From a virus: DNA of 32,186 nucleotides. Under the pieces are notes generated by a model. The model did not search any database. It saw only the letters and a program-made list of their open reading frames with translations, and was not told the DNA's origin. Numbering within the stretch: the first letter of the stretch is position 1; every line of letters begins with the position of its first letter. Shown here one piece after another: positions 1-8,081 of the stretch. Where the stretch lies: IMG/VR virus record IMGVR_UViG_3300025138_012222, positions 1 to 32,186 of that record; one strand, written 5' to 3'. Made by a program: the position numbers and the translations under genes.

Positions 1-315
1 GATGATGAAGAAATAGACAAATATTCTGAAGACTCTTATCAAGCGTACAAAGACTTGATGGATTTGGGCATGAATATAGAACCAAGATTTGCAGGTAGAA
101 TAATGGAAGTGGCATCATCAATGATGGGCAATGCCATCAATGCAAAGAATATCAAGGTTGATAAAAAGTTAAAAATGATTGAATTACAGTTAAAAAAGTT
201 AAAATTAGACCAAAACAAGCCAGAAGATGAAGCAGTAAGCGGTACAGGCACTGTGGTAGCAGATCGTAATGAACTCATAAAACAAATACTCGCGGCGAGC
301 AAAGACGATAAATAA
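1..315 (+). CDS. 16: Terminase small subunit gp16, 5' end cut by window
   Basis: The reading frame is open from the first base of the window, so the true start lies upstream and only the last 104 residues are visible. The small terminase of T4-like phages recognises viral DNA and regulates the large subunit during packaging into the prohead. The visible part has an acidic start, a helical stretch (GRIMEVASSMMGNAINAKN), then a Lys/Leu-rich probable coiled coil (KKLKMIELQLKKLKLDQ) and a polar tail, as in gp16 proteins of marine T4-like phages. The assignment rests on this helical/coiled-coil pattern plus position one gene upstream of gp17. No sequence comparison could be run, so the family call is probable rather than certain. 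It ends one base before the ATG of the next gene. Confidence 0.72.
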   Translation, partial: DDEEIDKYSEDSYQAYKDLMDLGMNIEPRFAGRIMEVASSMMGNAINAKNIKVDKKLKMIELQLKKLKLDQNKPEDEAVSGTGTVVADRNELIKQILAASKDDK

Positions 316-316
316 A

Positions 317-985
317 ATGATGAAAACTTACAAACAATTTCTTGCAGAATCATCTAAGACATATGCACACAGAATTAAGATTGCTGGTGAATTACCAGAA
401 AACTTCGAATCAAGATTAAAAGATTTTATGACCAAATACGAGACTGTTGAGTTTAAAAAAGTAGCATCAACTCCTGTACAAGAACACCCACATGAGTTTC
501 CAAGAATTGTTAACAAAGAAGTTACAATGTATGACATCGAAACATCGTACCCTATTGGATTTAAAGTGTTAGAAGATGTACTTAAAGAAGAGTTTGGAAT
601 TGCACAAGACCACTTAAAAGTTAAACATCCTGCAGATCCAACTGAAATACCTTTGCTACCAGATGGCCAAGGCGAATATGTTTCAAGATTACAAGACAAT
701 GAATTCAAAGAAGCACCTGATGCAGAAGGAACATTATTTGGTGATGAATACAACATGAGTATGTTCAAAGAATTAATGAAGGATCGCTCAAGTCCAGTAA
801 TAGGAGCATTTGGCAACGAAGATGTTGACAAAGAACGCAATGGCGAAATTGTTAGTCATCCTATCGATAATCAAAAATCACCTATACCTGGTGATGCCAG
901 TAAAGACAAAGACTTTCCGATTATGCACACCAATAGCAACTACAGTGCTGGTTCAAAGCCTGCTGGTTCAAAGCCTACCAACTAA
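317..985 (+). CDS. Unknown protein between gp16 and gp17 (222 aa)
   Basis: I do not recognise a domain. The protein starts MMKTYKQFLAES, a type of N-terminus (MK-T-x-K-Q-F-L-x-E) common in small accessory proteins of marine T4-like phages. It is polar and acidic with no membrane segment or signal peptide. Residues 1-100 could form a compact alpha/beta fold (RIKIAGELPENFESRLKDFMTKYETVEFKKV...). From about residue 150 it becomes low complexity and probably disordered, ending in two AGSKP repeats. It sits one base after gp16 and 24 bases before gp17, so it is probably co-expressed with the packaging genes and may be a packaging or head accessory factor. That role is inferred from position only. 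Confidence 0.8.
   Translation: MMKTYKQFLAESSKTYAHRIKIAGELPENFESRLKDFMTKYETVEFKKVASTPVQEHPHEFPRIVNKEVTMYDIETSYPIGFKVLEDVLKEEFGIAQDHLKVKHPADPTEIPLLPDGQGEYVSRLQDNEFKEAPDAEGTLFGDEYNMSMFKELMKDRSSPVIGAFGNEDVDKERNGEIVSHPIDNQKSPIPGDASKDKDFPIMHTNSNYSAGSKPAGSKPTN
946..975 (+). repeat. 15-bp tandem duplication, two perfect copies
   Basis: TGCTGGTTCAAAGCC occurs twice back to back. It is in frame and gives the repeated AGSKP peptide at the C-terminus of the gene that ends at 985, probably from slippage in a disordered tail. Confidence 0.95.
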
Positions 986-997
986 AAATATTATACC

Positions 998-1004
998 TTA
1001 AATA
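998..1004 (+). promoter_or_regulatory. Candidate late promoter element TTAAATA before gp17
   Basis: TTAAATA lies five bases before the gp17 ATG. The T4 late promoter, read by the gp55 sigma factor, is TATAAATA. The same TTAAATA motif occurs at similar distance from ATG codons at 13418, 23913 (minus) and 23940. There is no Shine-Dalgarno sequence between motif and ATG, so a transcript from here would be almost leaderless. Confidence 0.4.
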
Positions 1005-1009
1005 ACAGC

Positions 1010-2590
1010 ATGGCACAGAGTCTACAAGGTAATCTCACCAAAAAGGCACATTCTAAAGTTAAGTTTACAGGAGATCAAATTCTTGAACTTAATAAATGTA
1101 TGGATCCCAAAACAGGGCCAATATATTTTATGAAAAAATATTGCATGATACAACATCCTACCAAAGGATCTATGCCATTTGAAATGTTTGACTATCAAAC
1201 TCGATTGGTGTCTACATACCATAACAATAGATTTTCTATCGCAATGTTGCCAAGGCAAACAGGCAAAACAACATGTGCGGCCGCTTACCTTGTTTGGTAT
1301 GCAATGTTTGTACCAGACTCACAAATACTGATTGCGGCACACAAGTTTACAGGTGCTCAAGATATAATGAATAGAGTAAGATTTACCTATGAATCGTTGC
1401 CCGATTTTATTCGTGCTGGCGCATATTCCTATAACAGAAACACATTAGAATTTGATAATGGATCAAGAATCAAAGCAACCACTACAACAGAAAACACTGG
1501 TAGAGGTATGTCATTGTCTGTAATATATTGCGATGAGTTTGCATTTGTGCAACCACCTTCCAAAGCAAGTGAATTTTGGACTTCGTTAGCACCAACACTG
1601 GCTACTGGTGGTAAATGTATTATCACATCTACGCCAAACTCGGATGAAGATCAATTTGCTTTAATTTGGAAAGAAGCAAACAAAAAATTAGATGAGTATG
1701 GCAATGAATTGCCCATAGGGAGAAACGGATTTGCGGCTTTTCAAGCATCATGGAGAGAACATCCGGATCGAACAGAAAAATGGGCAAAAGAAGAACGTGC
1801 AAGAATAGGTGAAGAAAGATTTAGACGTGAACACGACTGCGAATTTCTGATCTATGACGAAACGCTGATCAAAGCAACCAAATTAGTTGACCTAGAAGGG
1901 GTAGAACCTACAGAAAGACATGGACATGTACGTTGGTACAAAAAAGTACAAAAAGGCAAAGCATATATTTTTGCTCTAGATCCTTCTTTAGGCACAGGAG
2001 GTGATTATGCCGCAATACAACTGTATGAACTGCCAACAATGACACAGGTTGCTGAATGGCAACACAATAACACGCCTATTCAGGGGCAAGTAAGAATACT
2101 GAAAACAATGATTGAAGAAGTTGCCGATAGTCTCAAAGAGCAAGGTATTGTGCAACCGGAAATATATTACTCAATAGAAAACAACACCATAGGAGAAGCA
2201 GGACTGGTTGCTATCAGTGATATAGGAGAAGAAAACATTTCTGGACAGTTGCTTTCAGAAGCAGTGAAAAAAGGACATGTAAGAAGATTCAGAAAAGGTT
2301 ACAATACCACACACAATTCCAAAATGAGTGCCTGTGCTAAGTTCAAACAGATGGTTGAAAATGATAGCATGGTAATAAAATCCAAAAATTTAGTGTCAGA
2401 ACTTAAAAATTTTGTGGCATCTGGGAACAGTTTTAAAGCAAAACCAGGCGAACATGACGATTTGGTGATGAGCACACTTTTAGCAGTGCGTATGGCATCT
2501 ACAATCAGTGCATGGGATCAAAAACTATTCGAAAGATTGCGAGATTCCGAAGAAGAACTGATAATGCCTATGCCTATTATAATGTCATAA
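1010..2590 (+). CDS. 17: Terminase large subunit gp17 (ATPase-nuclease packaging motor)
   Basis: This is the motor that pumps DNA into the prohead and cuts concatemers to headful length. In 526 residues, the N-terminal ATPase has a Walker A LPRQTGKTT at about 80-88 (T4 type has RQLGKTT), Walker B VIYCDE at 171-176 with the catalytic Glu next to the Asp, and the coupling motif TSTPN at 207-211. The C-terminal RNase H-like nuclease shows D324 in FALDPSLG, E390 in SIENN and D483/D484 in GEHDDLV, matching the D-E-D triad of T4 gp17. Length is somewhat shorter than T4 gp17 (610 aa), mainly at the N-terminus. All catalytic residues are present, so it should be active. It follows the gp16 region and precedes two probable virion genes. 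No strong ribosome binding site is seen before the ATG. Confidence 0.97.
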   Translation: MAQSLQGNLTKKAHSKVKFTGDQILELNKCMDPKTGPIYFMKKYCMIQHPTKGSMPFEMFDYQTRLVSTYHNNRFSIAMLPRQTGKTTCAAAYLVWYAMFVPDSQILIAAHKFTGAQDIMNRVRFTYESLPDFIRAGAYSYNRNTLEFDNGSRIKATTTTENTGRGMSLSVIYCDEFAFVQPPSKASEFWTSLAPTLATGGKCIITSTPNSDEDQFALIWKEANKKLDEYGNELPIGRNGFAAFQASWREHPDRTEKWAKEERARIGEERFRREHDCEFLIYDETLIKATKLVDLEGVEPTERHGHVRWYKKVQKGKAYIFALDPSLGTGGDYAAIQLYELPTMTQVAEWQHNNTPIQGQVRILKTMIEEVADSLKEQGIVQPEIYYSIENNTIGEAGLVAISDIGEENISGQLLSEAVKKGHVRRFRKGYNTTHNSKMSACAKFKQMVENDSMVIKSKNLVSELKNFVASGNSFKAKPGEHDDLVMSTLLAVRMASTISAWDQKLFERLRDSEEELIMPMPIIMS

Positions 2591-2593
2591 ATA
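2586..2593 (+). promoter_or_regulatory. Weak candidate late promoter CATAAATA
   Basis: CATAAATA differs by one base from the T4 late consensus TATAAATA. It overlaps the gp17 stop region and lies 27 bases before the next ATG, which has a good Shine-Dalgarno (AAGGGG). AT-rich sequence makes chance matches likely. Confidence 0.3.
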
Positions 2594-2620
2594 TAAGCAA
2601 ATTACAAGGGGAATAAAATT

Positions 2621-3223
2621 ATGGGCGTAACATTTATAAGTGACGAAGTTGCTACTGATGATAATGGTATAACAGCCGCAGCCGCCGTCGGTAACAATGC
2701 CGCATTCACTTTAGGTGGTGCACTTGCGAGTGGTGGTACTGTAACATTTGCTTCAGCCAGAAAAGTAGAAGTAACAGCAGGAGGCGATGATCGGGCAATT
2801 GCATATGATATTACTGGCACTGACCTAAGAGGCAATGTTCAAACTGAAAGATTAACTGGTGGCAATAGTGCGGCCACAGTGACTACTGCTTTTTTTAAAA
2901 CCGTTACTGCAATAACAGCAGTGGGTGACCCTGCAGGCAATCCAATTGCAGGCACAGAAGCTGCCGGAAATATCGCTGATGTGGTGCTTACTACTGACTG
3001 TAGACTAAAAGGATTTTCTATTGTGTCAGGAGGTACTGCTGGTGTAGTTGAATTCCGCAAAGGCAGTGAAACTGGAACAATATTATTCAAAGCCAGAACA
3101 CTTGGCACTGACAACACAACTGTTGATCACACAATACCAGGAGATGGAGTATTATTTGAAGGTGGCTGTTACGTGACTTATACTGTAGCTACTATTGACA
3201 TGATGACTTTTTACTTCAATTAA
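2621..3223 (+). CDS. Probable virion structural protein, Ala/Gly/Thr-rich (200 aa)
   Basis: I do not recognise a named family. The protein is rich in Ala, Gly, Thr and Val with short alternating segments (GGTVTFASARKVEVTAGGDDRA, written here in part), typical of an all-beta protein such as a head decoration or tail-associated protein. There is no membrane segment and no catalytic motif. The end (YVTYTVATIDMMTFYFN) looks like a terminal beta strand. A good ribosome binding site (AAGGGG, about 9 bases before ATG) and the location between gp17 and another large unknown protein suggest high late expression and a structural role. GC content is slightly higher than its neighbours because of the many GCN and GGN codons. 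Function remains inferred. Confidence 0.82.
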   Translation: MGVTFISDEVATDDNGITAAAAVGNNAAFTLGGALASGGTVTFASARKVEVTAGGDDRAIAYDITGTDLRGNVQTERLTGGNSAATVTTAFFKTVTAITAVGDPAGNPIAGTEAAGNIADVVLTTDCRLKGFSIVSGGTAGVVEFRKGSETGTILFKARTLGTDNTTVDHTIPGDGVLFEGGCYVTYTVATIDMMTFYFN

Positions 3224-3225
3224 TT

Positions 3226-4776
3226 ATGGATCTCAACGCAGTAGCACAGGACTTATTTGACGAATTAAAGAGTCGTTACAGCGAACTAACGTTGGGTGAC
3301 GATACAGCACAGACAACAATCGATCCACAAAGTGCAAGATTTTTTAAGTTTTCTTGGAACAATAATGCAGTCAGTATTTCATTAGATGAAGAAACTTTAA
3401 GACTTGTTTACAACAAAGATTTAACCAATTCTTTAGATGAAGATCAAGAACAAGACTGGTATAATTTTGCAAGAACTATGCGAGAATTTGCAGTGACACA
3501 TAATTTAGGATTTAAGCCACAAGACGTGGAAAAATTAGACTTAGAACAAGGGGACTTTGAATTCATGTCTCAAGTAAATACAGTACAGGAAAGCAACATG
3601 CACGGAACATCTAAAACATCTTACAACAAACTAGACAAAACTAAAATGATCATACGTCACTCGAAACAGGTAGACGAAGCAGTGCCTGGTGCTAGATCAA
3701 GAAATATTGATGTGATATTCATTGAAAATGCAGTAGGTGAAAGATTCCGTTTCCCATACAATTATCTACAAGGCGCAAGAGCCATGCAGATGCATGTAGC
3801 AAAAGGTGGTAATCCGTATGATGCAATAGGCGAATCTATTATCACAAAGGTGCATGAAATTGCACAATTGAGAAACTTAACCAAATATGCAGTATCCAAA
3901 GGCCTGCTAGATGAAAACACACAACCTTATATTGATGCCGCCCAGAAAAAGATAGCAGAAGCAAAGAAAACTTTACACCGATTACAAAAGGCTTCGACAT
4001 ATGAATCAGCTGCTGAAGAAGTAAAAATACAAAATGCTCTAGTAAGTGAAGAAGAAATAAATGATCTTAAGAAATTGTTCACAAAAGAAACTTTTGATGA
4101 TTCAATTGTGGACGCATTTAGATTTTTACCAATTAATGAATTAAAATCATCGGACGATGACGAAATGGACAGAACTGACATAATGAAGGGCACTTCAACT
4201 GCATCTAGATATGCTCAATATGTAGAAAAATTTTTAAACAATCCTGAAAGCAGACTTATGCTTAAAAAAGACAGAGGCACAGACGAACTGCAAAATAGTT
4301 TAAGATCACAACAAAAAGATCTAGAAACAAAATTAGGTACTATCATGAGAGATATTGCTTCAAGATTTCTTTCAGCAAATCCAGAAGATGATGCTGTTGC
4401 AAACTTTGCATCTGACATGGAACAACAATTATCGATGAGTGGTGAACTTTTTTCGAAACCAAATCCTGAAATGAAACGATTAAAAGGCACAGCAATTCAA
4501 CTAGCAAACATGTATTTGCAAGATATGAAAAAGATTAAGACAGATGATGATTATGCAGATCAAGTAAGAAAATCACCTGAAGACATCAAGGCATTTAAAA
4601 ATATTAAAGGGCAAGAAATAGGCAAAGGCAAACTGGCAACACAATACAAGAGAAAATACAAAGACGAATCAGAACAGTTCGAAGCATGGATTGATGCAAA
4701 AGTGAGTGAGATGGATATAAATCTTGACGATGAAGAAGTAGAACGCTCACAATACGCCAATCCTTTTGCCAAATAA
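3226..4776 (+). CDS. Unknown large acidic/helical protein, probably virion-associated (516 aa)
   Basis: No family is recognised. The first ~120 residues are mixed (DLFDELKSRYSELTLGDD...). Around 150-200 there is a beta-rich part (IDVIFIENAVGERFRFPYNYL). From ~200 onward it is largely helical and highly charged, with likely coiled coil around 230-280 (AQKKIAEAKKTLHRLQKAS). It has no membrane segment or signal peptide. The start is two bases after the previous stop, so it is co-translated with the probable structural protein at 2621. Large proteins with this composition next to terminase genes in marine T4-like phages are usually virion or head-assembly proteins, but nothing here proves it. The next gene has its own promoter, so this is the end of the late block. 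Confidence 0.82.
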   Translation: MDLNAVAQDLFDELKSRYSELTLGDDTAQTTIDPQSARFFKFSWNNNAVSISLDEETLRLVYNKDLTNSLDEDQEQDWYNFARTMREFAVTHNLGFKPQDVEKLDLEQGDFEFMSQVNTVQESNMHGTSKTSYNKLDKTKMIIRHSKQVDEAVPGARSRNIDVIFIENAVGERFRFPYNYLQGARAMQMHVAKGGNPYDAIGESIITKVHEIAQLRNLTKYAVSKGLLDENTQPYIDAAQKKIAEAKKTLHRLQKASTYESAAEEVKIQNALVSEEEINDLKKLFTKETFDDSIVDAFRFLPINELKSSDDDEMDRTDIMKGTSTASRYAQYVEKFLNNPESRLMLKKDRGTDELQNSLRSQQKDLETKLGTIMRDIASRFLSANPEDDAVANFASDMEQQLSMSGELFSKPNPEMKRLKGTAIQLANMYLQDMKKIKTDDDYADQVRKSPEDIKAFKNIKGQEIGKGKLATQYKRKYKDESEQFEAWIDAKVSEMDINLDDEEVERSQYANPFAK

Positions 4777-4786
4777 AAAATAATTC

Positions 4787-4814
4787 TTGACATTTAAAAG
4801 TTTCTGTATATAAT
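4787..4814 (+). promoter_or_regulatory. Sigma70-type promoter for gp32
   Basis: TTGACA (4787-4792) and TATAAT (4809-4814) are both perfect consensus hexamers with a 16-base spacer. The transcript would start near 4821, giving about a 40-base leader with a strong AGGAGG ribosome binding site before the gp32 ATG. This fits early or middle expression by host RNA polymerase. Confidence 0.85.
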
Positions 4815-4859
4815 ACAGATTATAGTGATACACACTAGGCAACAAAGGAGGCTTACATT

Positions 4860-5843
4860 ATGGCAACACTAGCAGAAATAAGAGCTAAATTGCAGGCTCA
4901 ATCAGCAAAACCTTCAGGAGAAGGCGGCGGTGACAATGCAATATACCCACACTGGAACATTCCAGAAAATTCAGAAGCAATTTTAAGGTTCTTACCAGAT
5001 AAGGATCCTAACAACACATTTTTCTGGGTGGAAAGAGCAATGATAAAATTGCCATTCAACTCAGTGAAGGGTGATGCTAATTCAGGTCCAGTACAGGTAC
5101 AAGTGCCTTGTATGGAAATGTATGGCGATGCTTGTCCAATACTTGCTGAGGTCAGACAATGGTTCAAAGATAAATCATTAGAAGATCTTGGTAGAAAATA
5201 TTGGAAAAAGCGTTCATATGTGTTCCAAGGATTTGTAGTGAATTCACCACTGCAAGAAGATGCACCAGCCAATCCAGTCAGAAGATTTATTATAGGTCCA
5301 CAGATCTTTAATATTATTAAATCTGCACTGATGGATCCGGAGATGGAAGATCTGCCAACTGACTACACTAGAGGAGTTGACTTTAGAATCAACAAAACTA
5401 CAAAAGGTGGTTATGCTGATTATTCAACTTCAAAATGGTCGAGAAAAACTTCTCCACTTACTGCTGAACAGAATCAAGCAATAGAAACAAATGGTTTACA
5501 TACTATGGGTGACTTTTTACCTAAGAAACCTACAGAAGTAGAACTAAAAGTGATGGAGGAAATGTTTAGAGCATCAGTGGATGGCGAGCCTTACGACGCT
5601 AACAAGTATTCACAATACTTTAGGCCCGCTGGATTGAAAGCGCCTGCTACAGGAAGTGGTACAACTGCACAGACTGAAACTGCGCCAGTTGCTCCTACAC
5701 CAACTGCAGAGCCAGCACAACCTCAAGCACAACCTCAAGCACAACCGCAAGTTGAAACAACTCCTGCTCCACAGCCTGAATCTACAGGTAACTCAAAAGC
5801 AGAGGACATACTTGCAATGATCCGTGCAAGACAACAAAAATAA
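4860..5843 (+). CDS. 32: Single-strand DNA-binding protein gp32
   Basis: gp32 coats single-stranded DNA during replication, recombination and repair and contacts UvsX/UvsY, polymerase and helicase loader. In 327 residues, the N-terminus (LAEIRAKLQAQ) resembles the basic cooperativity region. The core has the family pattern (YPHWNIPENSEAILRFLPD at ~29-47, FFWVERAMIKLPF, then RKYWKKRSYVFQGFVVNSP). Around 84-95, CMEMYGDACPIL corresponds to the zinc region of T4 gp32, but only two cysteines (C84, C92) remain and the final Cys of T4 CPVC is Leu, so the zinc site is probably weakened or absent. Residues ~260-310 are a Pro/Gln/Ala linker with AQPQ repeats, ending in a short helix (AEDILAMIRARQQK) instead of T4's very acidic tail. 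Strong AGGAGG precedes the ATG. Confidence 0.93.
   Translation: MATLAEIRAKLQAQSAKPSGEGGGDNAIYPHWNIPENSEAILRFLPDKDPNNTFFWVERAMIKLPFNSVKGDANSGPVQVQVPCMEMYGDACPILAEVRQWFKDKSLEDLGRKYWKKRSYVFQGFVVNSPLQEDAPANPVRRFIIGPQIFNIIKSALMDPEMEDLPTDYTRGVDFRINKTTKGGYADYSTSKWSRKTSPLTAEQNQAIETNGLHTMGDFLPKKPTEVELKVMEEMFRASVDGEPYDANKYSQYFRPAGLKAPATGSGTTAQTETAPVAPTPTAEPAQPQAQPQAQPQVETTPAPQPESTGNSKAEDILAMIRARQQK
5716..5751 (+). repeat. Three tandem 12-bp units inside gp32
   Basis: CACAACCTCAAG occurs twice, followed by CACAACCGCAAG. In frame, the units code for a Gln/Pro/Ala repeat in the flexible linker before the C-terminal helix of gp32. Copy number is likely variable between relatives. Confidence 0.92.
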
Positions 5844-5850
5844 ATCAATT

Positions 5851-5868
5851 GGGGGTAGAAATACCCCC
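5851..5868 (+). terminator. GNRA-capped hairpin after gp32
   Basis: GGGGGTA and TACCCCC form a 7-bp stem closed by a GAAA tetraloop. It lies 7 bases after the gp32 stop and directly before the -35 box of the uvsX promoter. There is no T-run after it, so it may act as an mRNA 3'-end stabiliser rather than a classic intrinsic terminator. Confidence 0.6.
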
Positions 5869-5869
5869 G

Positions 5870-5898
5870 TTGACACAACTTTGTATAGAACATATAAT
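5870..5898 (+). promoter_or_regulatory. Sigma70-type promoter for uvsX operon
   Basis: TTGACA (5870-5875) and TATAAT (5893-5898) are perfect hexamers with a 17-base spacer. Start would be near 5905, with a short leader containing GAGAGG before the uvsX ATG at 5917. Confidence 0.85.
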
Positions 5899-5916
5899 AA
5901 TAGAGAGGTATAAAAC

Positions 5917-6999
5917 ATGGTCAAACCATTTGATGTAACAAAATTTAGAAAAAGTATTACTAAGTCAATTGATGGCTTAGGCATAGGATTTAATGATCCT
6001 ACAGATTGGATATCTACAGGCAATCATGCATTGAACTATTTGATATCAGGAGATTTTTACAAAGGCATTCCACTAGGCAAAGTAACAGTATTTGCCGGCG
6101 AGTCAGGATCTGGCAAATCTTATATTTGTTCAGGTAATATCATAAGAGAAGCACAAGCACAAGGCATATTTGTTATCCTGGTAGATTCAGAAAATGCACT
6201 TGACGAAGCATGGCTCAAAGCAGTTGGTGTTGATACAGCAGGAGACAAACTGCTACGATTAGGAATGAGCATGATAGATGATGTTGCAAAAACAATATCC
6301 AACTTTGTTAAAGAATATAAAGCAGATTATGGTGATAAAGATCCAGAAGAAAGACCTAAAGTATTATTTGTACTAGATTCACTAGGTATGATGATGACTC
6401 CTACTGATGTAGATCAGTTTAACAAAGGAGACATGAAAGGTGATTTAGGTAGAAAGCCTAAAGCATTAACATCACTGGTTCGTAACACAGTTAACATGTT
6501 TGGTTCGTTGAACGTGGGCATGGTGGCAACCAATCATACATATGCGTCACAGGATATGTTCGATCCAGATGATAAAATATCAGGTGGGCAAGGATTTGTA
6601 TATGCATCAAGCATAGTGGTTGCAATGAAAAAATTAAAACTAAAAGAAGACGAAGCAGGCAATAAAATTACTGATGTAAGAGGTATCCGAGCCGCTTGTA
6701 AGGTAATGAAGACAAGATTTGCTAAACCTTTTGAAGGAGTACAACTAAAGATTCCGTATGAAACAGGAATGGATCCGTATTCAGGACTTTTAGACTTGTT
6801 TGAGAAAAAAGGTCTAATTCAACAACAAGGAAATAGATTAAAATATATAACAGCAGAAGGCAAAGAAATATTAGACTTCAGAAAAGCCTGGGGCAAAGAC
6901 AACTTAGAAATTGTTATGCAAGAGGTAAGTAATGAGATCACAAAGGGGCCAGTTGAACAAACTGTTGTAGAAGAAGATGGAGACGCAGATGCTAATTGA
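5917..6999 (+). CDS. uvsX: UvsX, RecA-like recombinase
   Basis: UvsX forms filaments on single-stranded DNA, drives strand exchange and recombination-dependent replication, and works with UvsY and gp32. The 360-residue protein has the RecA core: Walker A GESGSGKS at 61-68, the Asp/Glu region VDSENALDEAW at ~89-99, Walker B VLFVLDS at 149-155, the L1/L2 region around 160-230 (GMVATNHTYASQDMF, then SGGQGFVYASSIV), and a C-terminal domain. Length is close to T4 UvsX (about 390 aa). It has its own consensus promoter and overlaps the next gene by about 11 bases, so it is the first gene of a uvsX / small acidic / uvsY operon. Confidence 0.96.
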   Translation: MVKPFDVTKFRKSITKSIDGLGIGFNDPTDWISTGNHALNYLISGDFYKGIPLGKVTVFAGESGSGKSYICSGNIIREAQAQGIFVILVDSENALDEAWLKAVGVDTAGDKLLRLGMSMIDDVAKTISNFVKEYKADYGDKDPEERPKVLFVLDSLGMMMTPTDVDQFNKGDMKGDLGRKPKALTSLVRNTVNMFGSLNVGMVATNHTYASQDMFDPDDKISGGQGFVYASSIVVAMKKLKLKEDEAGNKITDVRGIRAACKVMKTRFAKPFEGVQLKIPYETGMDPYSGLLDLFEKKGLIQQQGNRLKYITAEGKEILDFRKAWGKDNLEIVMQEVSNEITKGPVEQTVVEEDGDADAN

Positions 7000-7201
7000 T
7001 ACTTGGAATTTACTTAAAGCATATGTACCTGCAAAGGACAAAGCCATTGTCGCTACAAGATTTGTAGATATTGCTATGGATAATGGCATACATGATGAAG
7101 AAATAAAAGAAATGATTGGCAATGATGATGAACTAGATGAAGCCATCCGTTATAATCTTGATCTTGAAGAAGACGATGAAGAAGAACTGTATGAAAGTTA
7201 A
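6989..7201 (+). CDS. Small acidic protein between uvsX and uvsY (70 aa)
   Basis: I do not recognise the family. The sequence begins MLIDTWNLLKAYVPAKDKAIVATRF and ends in a very acidic tail (DLEEDDEEELYES). I chose ATG 6989 because GGAG at 6979-6982 lies six bases upstream. An ATG at 6977 in the same frame would add four residues. It overlaps the end of uvsX and ends on the A of the uvsY ATG (TAATG), so all three are co-translated. The acidic tail recalls DNA-mimic or protein-interaction tails in recombination proteins and it could modulate UvsX/UvsY. That is inferred from position and charge. Confidence 0.82.
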   Translation: MLIDTWNLLKAYVPAKDKAIVATRFVDIAMDNGIHDEEIKEMIGNDDELDEAIRYNLDLEEDDEEELYES

Positions 7202-7656
7202 TGAACTGGTTCTCTTTAGTATCACAAGATATTTCTAAAATACCTGAAGCAATTTTACATTTTGAATCTGAGTTAGATCAAGCATCTGCCGAGGTGAAAT
7301 TGCATGGCAACATCGAAAGACAATCAGCATCAATGCCAGGAGTTGTTGAAGAACGTTTTAGACAACTACAAGAGGTTGAAGGTATCCTAAAACATTTGGA
7401 AATACAACATCGAAGATTAAGAACCAAACACTACAAAAAATATTTAGAAAACTACCAACGTGCATTAACATCACGTGATGCTGAAAAATATGCAGAAGGC
7501 GAAGATGAAGTCTGTGACTTTGAAGCCATCGTTAACGAATGGGCACTGTTGAGAAACAAATGGTTGGGTGTGATCAAAGCACTTGATCAAAAACAATGGC
7601 ATCTCACAAACATTGTTAAACTAAGAGTCGCTGGCATGGAAGATGCCAACCTATAA
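7201..7656 (+). CDS. uvsY: UvsY recombination mediator
   Basis: UvsY loads UvsX onto gp32-covered single-stranded DNA. The 151-residue protein is almost fully helical and highly charged. Its middle and C-terminal parts follow the UvsY layout: a basic helix (HRRLRTKHYKKYLENYQRAL at about 71-90), then a helix pair around NEWALLRNKWLGVIKALDQKQWHLTNIVKLR, corresponding to T4 UvsY's LQYWGILLDFCSGALDAIKSRGF-type C-terminal helices that form the heptamer. T4 UvsY is 137 aa. Overlap by one base with the upstream gene and the operon with uvsX support the call. Sequence similarity to T4 is low, so the assignment combines pattern and context. Confidence 0.82.
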   Translation: MNWFSLVSQDISKIPEAILHFESELDQASAEVKLHGNIERQSASMPGVVEERFRQLQEVEGILKHLEIQHRRLRTKHYKKYLENYQRALTSRDAEKYAEGEDEVCDFEAIVNEWALLRNKWLGVIKALDQKQWHLTNIVKLRVAGMEDANL

Positions 7657-7789
7657 GATTATCACATAATTCCCATGTAAATTTTAGTTGTGTTTTTTTT
7701 GCACGACTGTCATAGTTTTTAAACACTGTATTTTATCAATTTACTAGTATAAATTAATACTGAAGATGACAACAGTCAATAGGGGACAC
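7657..7789. other. Intergenic stretch after uvsY
   Basis: No open frame of note. It contains a run of eight T (7693-7700) inside a weak 6-bp inverted repeat (7687-7692 with 7702-7707), and a TATAAATT late-promoter-like box at 7748-7755. It probably separates the recombination operon from the tiny genes downstream. Confidence 0.6.
7748..7755 (+). promoter_or_regulatory. Candidate late promoter TATAAATT before the tiny-gene cluster
   Basis: Seven of eight bases match the T4 late consensus TATAAATA. It lies 34 bases before the ATG at 7790, with an AGGGG ribosome binding site in between. No good -35 box is seen. Confidence 0.45.
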
Positions 7790-7894
7790 ATGAAAACACT
7801 AAACTACATAACAAGACTTTTTTTTAATCTAAGCAAAATGATGCAATTAGGTCAAGCAAAAAATACCAAAAAAGCATTTAAGTTTATAGGTTAA
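7790..7894 (+). CDS. Tiny basic protein (34 aa), unknown
   Basis: MKTLNYITRLFFNLSKMM then a Lys-rich end. The ATG has AGGGG five to nine bases upstream, and the stop codon overlaps the region of the next ribosome binding site. It is an amphipathic basic peptide with a short hydrophobic stretch (ITRLFFNL). No family is recognised. Support is the good ribosome binding site, the promoter-like box upstream, and the packed series of similar tiny genes after it. Confidence 0.6.
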   Translation: MKTLNYITRLFFNLSKMMQLGQAKNTKKAFKFIG

Positions 7895-7907
7895 TGGAAG
7901 GAATACG

Positions 7908-8072
7908 ATGGCAGAGCAATTTAAGAAATTTGGTCGTATGTTTAGCAATATGTTCGGTGTGTCTGATAAGGGCATCGAACACTTTTGCAGAACCGAATAC
8001 GGGACTGACTGGTTTTGGGCGTATAGCGAACTTAAAAAACGAGGAAAACTCCCTCGTCAATATAAAAAATAA
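7908..8072 (+). CDS. Small protein (54 aa), unknown
   Basis: MAEQFKKFGRMFSNMF, then an aromatic-rich central part (CRTEYGTDWFWAYSELKK) and a basic end (RGKLPRQYKK). GGAAGG lies about seven bases before the ATG, and the gene ends just before the AAGGAG ribosome binding site of the next one. A longer open frame covering the same bases in another frame (7894-8085) has no ribosome binding site and is judged a shadow. The family is unknown; small proteins like this in T4-like phages often act on host functions early in infection, but nothing specific can be said here. Confidence 0.72.
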   Translation: MAEQFKKFGRMFSNMFGVSDKGIEHFCRTEYGTDWFWAYSELKKRGKLPRQYKK

Positions 8073-8081
8073 GGAGATACA

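Noticed and set aside
328-840. Long minus-strand open frame opposite the gene at 317
   Set aside because: It is a mirror of a plus-strand gene with better start, spacing and composition; the same applies to the other antisense frames over real genes.
7687-7707. Intrinsic terminator after uvsY
   Set aside because: The stem is only six base pairs with one G-T and the T-run is in the loop, not after the stem.
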